This document shows, piece by piece, positions 1-6,179 of a stretch of 7,277 nt of DNA; positions within the stretch are counted from its first letter, which is position 1; the number at the start of each line of letters is the position of its first letter. Made by a program: the position numbers and the translations under genes. The notes below the pieces were generated by a model that saw nothing but the letters and a program-made list of their open reading frames with translations, was not told the origin of the DNA and searched no databases. Source of the DNA: an uncultured Anaerosacchariphilus sp. Its GTDB lineage: Bacteria > Bacillota > Clostridia > Lachnospirales > Lachnospiraceae. The stretch is from assembly GCA_934373375.1 (NCBI GenBank), contig CAKROP010000103.1, positions 1-7,277 of the forward strand, given 5' to 3'.

Positions 1-918
1 GCCGTCTACGGCCCGCTGGACAAATATTTTACCCCATTTCTGGAGCCGCATGAGAAGCGCAGCATGAAAACCAAGGAGCGAAACGAGGTGCTGTCACAGC
101 ACAATGAGGGACTGCACGTGGTGCCGCAGATTCTGACGAACCATGCAGAAGGCTTTCTGGAGCTAACTGAGACCCTGCAGGAAATGGGGTATCAGGAAAT
201 CAACCTGAACCTGGGCTGCCCGTCCAAAACCGTAGTCACCCGGGGCAAGGGCGCAGGCTTTCTGGCATCCCCGGAGGAATTGGAACGATTTCTGGACATG
301 GTTTTCAAGGGCCTTCCCGGGGAAATGAAGCTGTCGGTGAAGACCCGCATCGGCATGGAAGCGGACGAAGAGTTTGAAAAGCTGTTAGCTGTCTATAACC
401 GCTATCCGCTCTATGAGCTGATTATCCATCCGAGATTACAGGCTGATTATTATAAAAATACGCCTCGGAAAGAAGTCTTCCGCTGCGCTCTGGAGAAGAG
501 TAAAGCGCCTCTCTGCTATAATGGAGACTTATTTACGGAAAAACAGATCGCGGAGTTCGAGAAAGAATTCCCGCAGGAGGAATGCGTAATGCTGGGGCGC
601 GGCATCATCCTGAATCCGGGACTTCCGGTTACCTTGCGGGGCGGGGATTCAAGATGGGATGAGAAAACCCGTCGGGAAAAATTCCGGGAATTTCAGCAGC
701 GTCTGGTGGACGGCTACCGGGCGTTGGATATCGGCGACCGGAACGTCTTATATAAGGTAAAAGAGCTCTGGTTTTATCAGAGCCACCTCTTCGAGCATGC
801 GGAGAAGTACAGCAAGAAAATCAAAAAGGCTCAGAATCTGGAAACCTATCTGGAATGTGTCCGGGAGCTGACCGACTGCTGCCGGATCGCACCGCCGGGG
901 AGCCTGGGAAAAGGCTGA
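1..918 (+). CDS. tRNA-dihydrouridine synthase (Dus family), 5'-truncated by window edge
   Basis: FMN-dependent enzyme that reduces specific uridines in tRNA to dihydrouridine, using NAD(P)H, in the cytoplasm. The frame is open from base 1 (AVYGPLDKYF...), so the annotated part is 305 residues and the true start is upstream; from family length I infer that about 15-25 residues are missing, including the FMN-binding APMxG segment. Numbering from the first codon, the NLGCPSK motif carries the expected catalytic cysteine (Cys73, codon 217-219). It is followed by the VKTRIG strand (Lys114), the IHPR motif (His143), YNGD (Asn174) and the flavin-phosphate LGRG motif (about 198-201), in the order of a TIM-barrel Dus. 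The C-terminal helical part (about 225-295) fits the tRNA-binding domain. The Met at base 64 is internal: homologous sequence clearly continues upstream of it and no good ribosome binding site precedes it. The Dus subtype, and so the uridine modified, cannot be assigned from sequence alone. Confidence 0.93.
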   Translation, partial: AVYGPLDKYFTPFLEPHEKRSMKTKERNEVLSQHNEGLHVVPQILTNHAEGFLELTETLQEMGYQEINLNLGCPSKTVVTRGKGAGFLASPEELERFLDMVFKGLPGEMKLSVKTRIGMEADEEFEKLLAVYNRYPLYELIIHPRLQADYYKNTPRKEVFRCALEKSKAPLCYNGDLFTEKQIAEFEKEFPQEECVMLGRGIILNPGLPVTLRGGDSRWDEKTRREKFREFQQRLVDGYRALDIGDRNVLYKVKELWFYQSHLFEHAEKYSKKIKKAQNLETYLECVRELTDCCRIAPPGSLGKG

Positions 919-931
919 AATAAAATAAACC

Positions 932-959
932 TTGTGTATTTGCCAGATTTTGATATAAT
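932..959 (+). promoter_or_regulatory. Sigma-A promoter with extended -10, upstream of glmM
   Basis: TATAAT at 954-959 matches the -10 consensus exactly and is preceded by TG at 951-952, giving the extended -10 form TGnTATAAT. A weak -35 element, TTGTGT (932-937), sits 16 bp upstream; extended -10 promoters tolerate a poor -35. Transcription would start near 965-967, leaving a leader of about 88 nt before glmM. It lies just after the dus stop codon, so glmM probably has its own transcript in addition to any read-through from dus, for which I see no terminator. Confidence 0.75.
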
Positions 960-971
960 AAGGGCAAAGCA

Positions 972-1038
972 TCACTCAGCGGGCGCAGTGCGCTCATTTT
1001 CAGGCAAACGGATCCTTCGTCTGCACAACTGACAGTGA
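972..1038 (+). promoter_or_regulatory. Candidate structured leader RNA (three-way junction) of glmM
   Basis: The leader between promoter and ribosome binding site can fold into a closed junction. P1 pairs 972-979 with 1029-1038 (eight pairs, two-nucleotide bulge at 1032-1033). P2 is a GC-rich hairpin, 981-986 with 990-995, including one G-U pair and a three-base loop. P3 is 1001-1003 with 1021-1023, then a four-base bulge and 1008-1012 with 1016-1020. Single-stranded joins would be 980, 996-1000 and 1024-1028. P1 ends three to four bases before the purine-rich Shine-Dalgarno region. The segment UCCUU (1013-1017) in the tip of P3 is complementary to AAGGA (1042-1046) of that Shine-Dalgarno region, so an alternative inhibitory pairing is conceivable. 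I do not recognise a known riboswitch class. The pairing was found by eye in one sequence, so it may be chance. Confidence 0.35.
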
Positions 1039-1053
1039 AAAAAGGAGTAGAAT

Positions 1054-2385
1054 ATGGGAAAGTATTTTGGAACCGACGGCTTTCGCGGAGAGGCCAATGT
1101 AAAACTGACCGTAGAACACGCATTTAAGGTAGGAAGATACCTGGGATGGTATTATGGAAGAGATCACAAGGCGAAGATTGTGATCGGTAAAGATACAAGA
1201 AGAAGCAGTTATATGTTTGAGTACGCCCTGGCAGCAGGCATCACAGCCTCCGGCGCGGACGCGTACCTGTTACACGTGACGACCACCCCCAGCGTATCCT
1301 ATGTGGTACGGACCGAGGGCTTTGACTGCGGTATCATGATTTCTGCCAGCCACAATCCGTTCTATGATAATGGAATCAAGGTTATCAACGGCCAGGGTCA
1401 CAAGCTGGAGGCCGAGGTAGAGGAGAAGATTGAGGCGTATATTGACGGCAGGACCGAGGAGCGCCCGCTGGCCACCAGAGAGGACATCGGAAGAACCATC
1501 GATTTTGCGGCAGGAAGAAACCGCTATATCGGTTATCTGATTTCTCTGCCGACCCGTTCCTTTAAGAACATCCGGGTGGGCCTGGACTGCTCCAACGGCA
1601 GCTCTTCCGCCATCGCCAAGAGCGTATTTGACGCCCTGGGAGCCAAGACCTATGTGATCAACAACGAGCCGGACGGTACCAACATCAATACGAACTGTGG
1701 TTCCACGCACATCGAGATCCTGCAGAAATTTGTGAAGGAGCAGGGACTGGACGTGGGCTTCGCTTACGACGGTGACGCGGATCGCTGCATCGCGGTAGAC
1801 GAGAACGGCGAAGTGGTGGACGGCGACCGGATTCTTTATGTGTGCGGAAAGTACATGATGGAGCAGGGCGCGCTGAAGGGCAATACCATCGTTACCACCG
1901 TTATGTCCAATCTGGGACTTTACAAGGCCTGCGATCAGGTGGGACTGCGTTATGAGAAGACAGCAGTCGGTGACAAATATGTCTATGAGAATATGTCCAA
2001 AAACGGCTATCAGCTGGGCGGCGAGCAGTCCGGACACATCATTTTCAGCAAGCACGCGACCACCGGCGACGGCATTCTGACTTCCCTGAAGATCATGGAG
2101 GTCATGCTGGAGAAGAAGGCTTCGCTGGGTACTCTGGCAGGCGAAGTGAAGATTTATCCGCAGCTTCTGCAGAACCTGCGGGTACAGGATATGGACGCGA
2201 CTCTGAACCATCCGGATGTGCAGAAGGCCATCAAAGAGGTGGAGGACCGTCTGGGGACCGAGGGACGCGTTCTGGTCAGAAAGAGCGGAACAGAACCGCT
2301 GCTCCGTGTTATGGTGGAGGCTTTGACCGACGAGCTCTGCGAGGAGAGTGTACTGCATATCATCAATGCGATGAAAAGCGTATAA
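1054..2385 (+). CDS. glmM: Phosphoglucosamine mutase GlmM
   Basis: Interconverts glucosamine-6-phosphate and glucosamine-1-phosphate, the step feeding GlmU and UDP-GlcNAc for peptidoglycan and other envelope polymers. The 443-residue length is normal for the family. All four hallmark motifs of the alpha-D-phosphohexomutase superfamily are present: the N-terminal FGTDGFRG loop (5-12); the phosphoserine loop ISASHNP (96-102, phosphorylated residue Ser99); the Mg-binding DGDADR (239-244, Asp239/241/243); the sugar-selecting GEQSGH (323-328, of the GlmM type); and the phosphate-binding loop RKSGTEPLLR (409-418). The start is set by AGGAG at 1043-1047, six bases before ATG. It has its own promoter and a structured leader, and is followed after 31 bp by a nucleotidyltransferase gene with a strong ribosome binding site, implying an operon. 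The cdaA-cdaR genes that precede glmM in many Firmicutes are not immediately upstream; a dus gene is. Confidence 0.97.
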   Translation: MGKYFGTDGFRGEANVKLTVEHAFKVGRYLGWYYGRDHKAKIVIGKDTRRSSYMFEYALAAGITASGADAYLLHVTTTPSVSYVVRTEGFDCGIMISASHNPFYDNGIKVINGQGHKLEAEVEEKIEAYIDGRTEERPLATREDIGRTIDFAAGRNRYIGYLISLPTRSFKNIRVGLDCSNGSSSAIAKSVFDALGAKTYVINNEPDGTNINTNCGSTHIEILQKFVKEQGLDVGFAYDGDADRCIAVDENGEVVDGDRILYVCGKYMMEQGALKGNTIVTTVMSNLGLYKACDQVGLRYEKTAVGDKYVYENMSKNGYQLGGEQSGHIIFSKHATTGDGILTSLKIMEVMLEKKASLGTLAGEVKIYPQLLQNLRVQDMDATLNHPDVQKAIKEVEDRLGTEGRVLVRKSGTEPLLRVMVEALTDELCEESVLHIINAMKSV

Positions 2386-2416
2386 ATAGGGAGAAAATCA
2401 TAGGGAGGATATCACA

Positions 2417-3334
2417 ATGAAGAAAACAGCACTGGTTGTTATGGCAGCCGGAATCGGAAGCCGTTTTGGCGGCGGTATCAAGCAGCTGGAGCCGGTAGGA
2501 CCCAGCGGAGAGATCATCATGGATTATTCCATCCATGACGCTCTGGAGGCAGGATTCAATAAAGTCGTATTCATCATCCGTAAGGATCTGGAGAAGGATT
2601 TCAAAGAGATCATCGGTAACCGTATCGAGAAGATCACCGAGGTCGAGTACGCGTTCCAGGCCATCGACAATCTGCCGGAAGGTTTTTCTGTACCGGAAGG
2701 ACGTACCAAGCCCTGGGGAACCGGCCAGGCAGTCTTAAGCTGCAAAGGACTTCTGGAGGAGCCGTTTGTCGTTATCAACGCGGACGATTACTACGGAAAA
2801 GAAGCGTTCGTAAAGGTACATGATTATCTGGTAGCAGATCATGAGGATACCGGAAAATTTGATTTCTGTATGGCAGGCTTCATCCTGGGCAATACCCTGA
2901 GTGATAATGGAGCGGTTACCCGCGGCATCTGCCAGGTTAAGGACGGCTTCCTGACTGATGTGGTAGAGACAGGCGGCATCGTGAAGTACGAGGGCGGCGC
3001 AGCCGTACCGGGCGAGGGCGACAAGCTGGTTCCGGTAGATGCGGACAGCTATGTATCCATGAACATGTGGGGTCTGACCCCGGAGTTCCTGGACGTGGTA
3101 GAGACCGGATTTGCTGAATTTCTGAAGAATGTGAAGCCGGGCGATATCAAAGCGGAGTATCTGCTGCCGGGTATCATTGATGAGCTGCTGAAGAGCGGCA
3201 AGGCAACCGTCCGCGTGCTGGAGACCAAGGACAAATGGTTCGGAGTTACATACAAAGAGGATAAGCAGTCTGTAGTGGATTCTTTCAAGAAGCTGATTGC
3301 GGACGGCGTATACAACGAGAAATTATTTTCATAA
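2417..3334 (+). CDS. Sugar-phosphate-type nucleotidyltransferase, substrate unknown
   Basis: A 305-residue protein of the GT-A-like nucleotidyltransferase superfamily (NDP-sugar pyrophosphorylase type), expected to join an NTP to a phosphorylated sugar or alcohol and release pyrophosphate. The N-terminal VVMAAGIGSRFGGG (7-20) followed by IKQL (Lys22) is the nucleotide-binding signature, with a longer glycine-rich loop than the usual GxGTRLxPLTxxxPK. PWGTGQAV (99-106) is the nucleobase-contacting strand, and NADD (121-124) supplies the probable metal-binding Asp. SMNMWG (214-219) and DKWFGVTYKED (272-282) are further conserved-looking blocks at the sugar side and C-terminus. No left-handed beta-helix acetyltransferase domain is present, so it is not GlmU. 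Ribosome binding site AGGGAGG (2402-2408) lies eight bases before ATG. It is the second gene of an operon with glmM, suggesting an amino-sugar or other envelope sugar substrate, but this is inference; a MurU-like or cytidylyltransferase role is also possible. Confidence 0.85.
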   Translation: MKKTALVVMAAGIGSRFGGGIKQLEPVGPSGEIIMDYSIHDALEAGFNKVVFIIRKDLEKDFKEIIGNRIEKITEVEYAFQAIDNLPEGFSVPEGRTKPWGTGQAVLSCKGLLEEPFVVINADDYYGKEAFVKVHDYLVADHEDTGKFDFCMAGFILGNTLSDNGAVTRGICQVKDGFLTDVVETGGIVKYEGGAAVPGEGDKLVPVDADSYVSMNMWGLTPEFLDVVETGFAEFLKNVKPGDIKAEYLLPGIIDELLKSGKATVRVLETKDKWFGVTYKEDKQSVVDSFKKLIADGVYNEKLFS

Positions 3335-3341
3335 GCAAGGC

Positions 3342-3366
3342 TAAGGGCGTCCGCGTGGCGCCCTTA
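3342..3366 (+). other. Intercistronic GC-rich hairpin before the ABC exporter gene
   Basis: TAAGGGCG (3342-3349) pairs perfectly with CGCCCTTA (3359-3366); U3350-G3358 and C3351-G3357 extend it to ten pairs with a five-base loop. It lies seven bases after the preceding stop codon, but is followed by AATTAGG rather than a U-run, so it is not a canonical intrinsic terminator in either direction. The next gene's weak ribosome binding site begins five bases downstream. It may be a transcript-stabilising or processing element, a leaky terminator, or a brake on translation of the exporter. Confidence 0.55.
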
Positions 3367-3370
3367 AATT

Positions 3371-3374
3371 AGGT
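3371..3374 (+). promoter_or_regulatory. Weak ribosome binding site of the ABC exporter
   Basis: Only AGGT (3371-3374) resembles a Shine-Dalgarno sequence, five bases before the ATG at 3380. This is much weaker than those of the neighbouring genes (AGGGAGG, AGGAG, AGAGGAG). With the hairpin directly upstream, it suggests lower or conditional translation of the exporter. No other in-frame start near the N-terminus has a better site. Confidence 0.4.
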
Positions 3375-3379
3375 AGAAT

Positions 3380-5113
3380 ATGAGTAAAACAAACAACAAA
3401 AAGGTAAGCATTTTTTCTTATTATGGACCCTATAAGGGTCTTTTAGCGTTAGACCTGTTCTTCGCCACTCTGGGTGCCAGTGTAACGCTGGCTATGCCGT
3501 TGATCGTCCGGTATATTACCGGTACCGTCATTTATGAGGAGAGCGGCGCGGCCTGGCAGACCATCGTACGGCTGAGCGTGCTGATGCTGGTACTTCTTCT
3601 GGTAGAGCTGGGCTGCAATTTTTATATCACGTACTGGGGACATCTGATGGGCGCACGTATGGAATACGGGATGCGCAATGACATTTTCGGGCATTATCAG
3701 AAGCTGGCCTTCACCTTCTATGATAACCAGAAGGTGGGTCAGCTCATGTCCCGGGTCACCAATGATCTGTTTGACATTACAGAGCTTCTGCACCATGGAC
3801 CGGAAGATATCATTATCTCTCTGATTAAAATTGTGGGAGCGCTGGTGATTCTGGGGCATATCAATATGCGCCTGACGATTCTCACCGCATGCTTCCTGCC
3901 CTTTATCCTGGCCTTTGCCCTGTATCTGAACAAGCGGATGAAGCGGGTCTTTAAGGAGAACCGCGTAAAGATGGCAGATATCAACGGACAGATTGAGGAC
4001 AACCTGTCCGGTATCCGGGTGGTGAAATCCTTTGCCAATGAAGACATAGAAATGCGAAAATTCAAGGAAGGCAATGAGCGTTTTCTATCCACCAAGCGCC
4101 GCAGCTATCTCTATATGGGAACCTATCAGTCGGTACTGAACGCCATGCTGACAGCTGTGACGATTGTGGCAGTACTGGCCGGCTCCAGGCTGATTGTAGA
4201 CGGCAATATGGCCATTCCGGATCTGATCACATTCCTTTTATATATTGCAAACTTTACGGAGCCGGTAAAGAAACTCATTAACTTTACCGAACAGTTCCAG
4301 AATGGTTATTCCGGCTACACCAGATTTCGGGAAATCATGGATATTGAGCCGGATATTGCGGACAAGGAAGGCGCGAAGACGCTTACAGATGTGTGTGGAA
4401 CGGTGGAGTTTCGGGATGTATCCTTCCGGTATGAGGACGCCACGGAGAAGGTGCTGGATCATGTGAGCCTTAACGTACCGGCAGGCAGCTATGTGGCTCT
4501 GGTGGGTTCTTCCGGCGGCGGAAAGACGACCCTTTGCAGCCTGATTCCCAGGTTTTATGATGTGACCGGCGGAAGTGTCTGCATTGACGGAAATGATGTC
4601 CGCGACGTAACCCTTCAGAGCCTGCGTGAAAATATCGGTATCGTGCAGCAGGACGTCTATCTCTTTGCCGGAACAGTCATGGATAACATTCTCTACGGCA
4701 GGCCGGATGCCACCCGGGAAGAAGTGATTGAGGCGGCCAGAAACGCCAATGCCCATGATTTCATTATGGAACTGCCGGATGGCTATGACACAGATATCGG
4801 CCAGCGGGGCGTGAAGCTCTCCGGCGGTCAGAAGCAGCGGCTCTCCATCGCGAGAGTATTCCTGAAGAATCCGCGCATCCTTATTTTCGATGAGGCCACC
4901 AGCGCTCTGGACAATGAGAGCGAGCGCATCGTGCAGGAATCCCTGGAAACCCTGGCGAAGGATCGGACCACCTTTGTCATCGCCCACCGCCTGTCCACGA
5001 TTCGCAACGCGGAGCGCATCCTGGTTCTGACCGAGGACGGCATCGCGGAAGAAGGAACCCACGAGGAGCTGATGGCCATGCACGGGGTCTATGAGAAGCT
5101 CTACAACATGTAA
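3380..5113 (+). CDS. ABC exporter half-transporter (fused permease and ATPase)
   Basis: Membrane exporter of the type IV (MsbA/Sav1866-like) ABC class, 577 residues, with the usual permease-then-ATPase order. Hydrophobic segments at about 20-44, 62-86, 143-160, 165-184, 250-272 and 280-300 give the expected six transmembrane helices. The nucleotide-binding domain begins near 340 with A-loop Tyr351. It has a complete set of catalytic motifs: Walker A GSSGGGKTT (376-384, Lys382), Q-loop VQQD (Gln424), signature LSGGQ (480-484), Walker B LIFDE with catalytic Glu505, D-loop SALD (508-511) and switch His536. All residues for ATP hydrolysis are intact, and there is no adjacent partner gene, so a homodimer is likely. 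The cargo (lipid, peptide or drug) cannot be read from sequence; there is no N-terminal peptidase domain. It lies 45 bp after the nucleotidyltransferase gene with no clear promoter between, so it may be the last gene of the glmM unit, and it is followed by a strong terminator. Confidence 0.93.
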   Translation: MSKTNNKKVSIFSYYGPYKGLLALDLFFATLGASVTLAMPLIVRYITGTVIYEESGAAWQTIVRLSVLMLVLLLVELGCNFYITYWGHLMGARMEYGMRNDIFGHYQKLAFTFYDNQKVGQLMSRVTNDLFDITELLHHGPEDIIISLIKIVGALVILGHINMRLTILTACFLPFILAFALYLNKRMKRVFKENRVKMADINGQIEDNLSGIRVVKSFANEDIEMRKFKEGNERFLSTKRRSYLYMGTYQSVLNAMLTAVTIVAVLAGSRLIVDGNMAIPDLITFLLYIANFTEPVKKLINFTEQFQNGYSGYTRFREIMDIEPDIADKEGAKTLTDVCGTVEFRDVSFRYEDATEKVLDHVSLNVPAGSYVALVGSSGGGKTTLCSLIPRFYDVTGGSVCIDGNDVRDVTLQSLRENIGIVQQDVYLFAGTVMDNILYGRPDATREEVIEAARNANAHDFIMELPDGYDTDIGQRGVKLSGGQKQRLSIARVFLKNPRILIFDEATSALDNESERIVQESLETLAKDRTTFVIAHRLSTIRNAERILVLTEDGIAEEGTHEELMAMHGVYEKLYNM

Positions 5114-5126
5114 AATCTGAGCAAAA

Positions 5127-5163
5127 GAAAAAGCGCGGGGTTACTTGAACTTCGCGCTTTTTT
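5127..5163 (+). terminator. Rho-independent terminator after the ABC exporter gene
   Basis: GCGCG (5133-5137) pairs with CGCGC (5153-5157). The stem continues inward through two G-U pairs, G5140-C5150, U5141-A5149 and U5142-A5148 to a five-base loop (5143-5147). The stem is flanked by an A-run (5128-5132) and followed by six T (5158-5163). The A-run also gives a T-run on the minus strand, so it could work in both directions, although no convergent gene is visible. It starts 13 bp after the exporter stop codon. Confidence 0.9.
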
Positions 5164-5173
5164 GCGATAGAAT
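5145..5173 (+). promoter_or_regulatory. Candidate promoter overlapping the terminator, for the DUF2156-hisC unit
   Basis: TTGAAC (5145-5150, four of six matches to TTGACA) and TAGAAT (5168-5173, five of six to TATAAT) are separated by exactly 17 bp. The -35 element spans the loop and inner stem of the preceding terminator, and the T-run lies in the spacer. Transcription would start near 5180, giving a leader of about 58 nt. A promoter is expected here because the terminator separates this gene from the one before, and I see no better pair in 5164-5237. Confidence 0.5.
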
Positions 5174-5237
5174 AGATATTCGGGAAAAATGAGTGGAATA
5201 CTAAGAGAAAAAAACAGGATATAAAAGGGAAAGATTT

Positions 5238-6140
5238 ATGGAATTAAAAATGAAACGTCCGGAGCTGGAGGACCGGGAACTGCTGGAACGGTATCTGGCT
5301 CACGCGGATACCAGAAGCTGTGAGATGACCTTCGGTAATATCTATCTCTGGTCCCGGTTTTATAACACGGGATTCGCCATTGTGGAGGACAATCTGATAT
5401 TCGGCGAGGTAGACGGCGTCTATTCTTACACCTTTCCGGTGGGACCGGGAGATAAGAAGAAGACTATCGACGCGCTGATGGAGCATTGCAGGGAAAATGG
5501 AGAAATTTTCCAGCTCCACAATATTACCGGAGAGGATTTTGCCAAACTGGAGGAGCTGTATCCGGGCCGCTTTGAGATCAAGTATGACAGGAATTACGCC
5601 GACTATGTCTACGAGACCGAGAAGCTGGCGAAGCTCTCCGGCAAGAAGTATCACAGCAAGAAGAATCATGTGAATAAATTCATGAGCCTCTACGAGGACT
5701 GGGCCTATGAGCCGATTACCAAAGACAACGTGGAGGAGTGCTTCCAGATGGTTCTGGCGTGGCGGCATGAGAACGGCTGCGACGGGGACGAGGAGAAGAA
5801 CGCAGAGATCTGTGTGGCGCAGAATGCGCTGCGGTTATACGACGAGCTGGGATTCCGGGGCGGCGCGCTGCGTGTGAATGGCAAAATCGCAGCCTGCACC
5901 ATCGGTGAGCCGGGCAACAAGAAGGATACCATGATTGTCCATATTGAGAAGGCTCTGACCGAGGTGCAGGGAGCCTACACCGTGATCAACCAGCAGTTCG
6001 CCCTTCACGAGGGAGCGGCTTACCGGTATCTGAACCGGGAGGAGGATCTGGGCGAGGATGGCCTCAGGCAGGCAAAAATGTCTTACAAACCGGTATTTTT
6101 AATTGAAAAAGGGGTTGTAAGAGAGAAAGGTCTATTGTAA
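5238..6140 (+). CDS. DUF2156 protein (phosphatidylglycerol lysyltransferase C-terminal-like domain), soluble
   Basis: A 300-residue protein whose full length matches the DUF2156 / LPG_synthase_C family: two tandem GNAT folds, related to the cytosolic catalytic domain of MprF, which transfers amino acids from aminoacyl-tRNA to lipid. Recognisable blocks are CEMTFGNIYLW (28-38), DYVYETEKLAKLSGKKYHSK (122-141, the most typical stretch), GGALRVNGKIAACTIGE (208-224), MIVHIEKA (232-239) and NREEDLGEDGLRQAK with SYKP (266-284). There is no transmembrane segment or signal peptide, so it lacks the MprF flippase part and should be cytoplasmic. The actual acyl or aminoacyl substrate of these stand-alone members is not known to me. 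AAGGGA (5225-5230), seven bases before ATG 5238, favours this start over the internal ATG at 5250. It follows a terminator and candidate promoter, and lies 39 bp before hisC without a terminator between, so the two are probably co-transcribed. Confidence 0.85.
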   Translation: MELKMKRPELEDRELLERYLAHADTRSCEMTFGNIYLWSRFYNTGFAIVEDNLIFGEVDGVYSYTFPVGPGDKKKTIDALMEHCRENGEIFQLHNITGEDFAKLEELYPGRFEIKYDRNYADYVYETEKLAKLSGKKYHSKKNHVNKFMSLYEDWAYEPITKDNVEECFQMVLAWRHENGCDGDEEKNAEICVAQNALRLYDELGFRGGALRVNGKIAACTIGEPGNKKDTMIVHIEKALTEVQGAYTVINQQFALHEGAAYRYLNREEDLGEDGLRQAKMSYKPVFLIEKGVVREKGLL

Positions 6141-6165
6141 GATAGGAATATTCTTAGATTGCAAA

Positions 6166-6172
6166 AGAGGAG
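6166..6172 (+). promoter_or_regulatory. Ribosome binding site that fixes the hisC start
   Basis: AGAGGAG (6166-6172) lies seven bases before ATG 6180, an ideal spacing. This decides against the in-frame TTG at 6159, which lies upstream of this site and would add seven residues (LQKRSQI as codons) not typical of the family. Confidence 0.85.
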
Positions 6173-6179
6173 TCAGATT

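Noticed and set aside
901..916. Five-pair hairpin AGCCT/AGGCT at the dus 3' end as a terminator
   Set aside because: The stem is short, lies within the coding region, and is followed by GAAATAAAAT rather than a T-run.
981..1000. GC-rich hairpin followed by ATTTT in the glmM leader as an attenuator
   Set aside because: The stem is only six pairs and the T-run is four bases, too weak on its own for an intrinsic terminator; it fits better as one arm of the leader fold.
1270..2358. Long open frame on the minus strand opposite glmM (362 codons)
   Set aside because: It lies fully inside a gene with all catalytic motifs on the + strand, has no recognisable domain, and is explained by codon bias of the sense gene keeping the antisense frame open.
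2535..2738. Alternative + frame of 67 codons inside the nucleotidyltransferase gene
   Set aside because: It is out of frame within a well-supported gene, is Arg/Ser-rich as shifted frames tend to be, and has no ribosome binding site.
3297..3379. Own promoter for the ABC exporter gene
   Set aside because: TTGCGG at 3297 has no proper -10 at the right distance, TATACA at 3309 has no -35, and TAGAAT at 3374 is too close to the start codon.
4238..5083. Long minus-strand frame opposite the ABC exporter ATPase domain (281 codons)
   Set aside because: The sense strand encodes intact Walker A, signature, Walker B and H-loop motifs; the antisense translation shows no familiar domain.
6103..6143. Promoter for hisC inside the end of the DUF2156 gene (TTGAAA at 6103 or TTGTAA at 6115)
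   Set aside because: Neither hexamer has a convincing -10 at 16-18 bp; the best, TAAGAT at 6138, matches only four of six. Co-transcription is simpler.
6159..6179. TTG at 6159 as the hisC start
   Set aside because: The strong Shine-Dalgarno at 6166-6172 lies downstream of it and is ideally spaced for ATG 6180, and HisC proteins normally begin near that Met.
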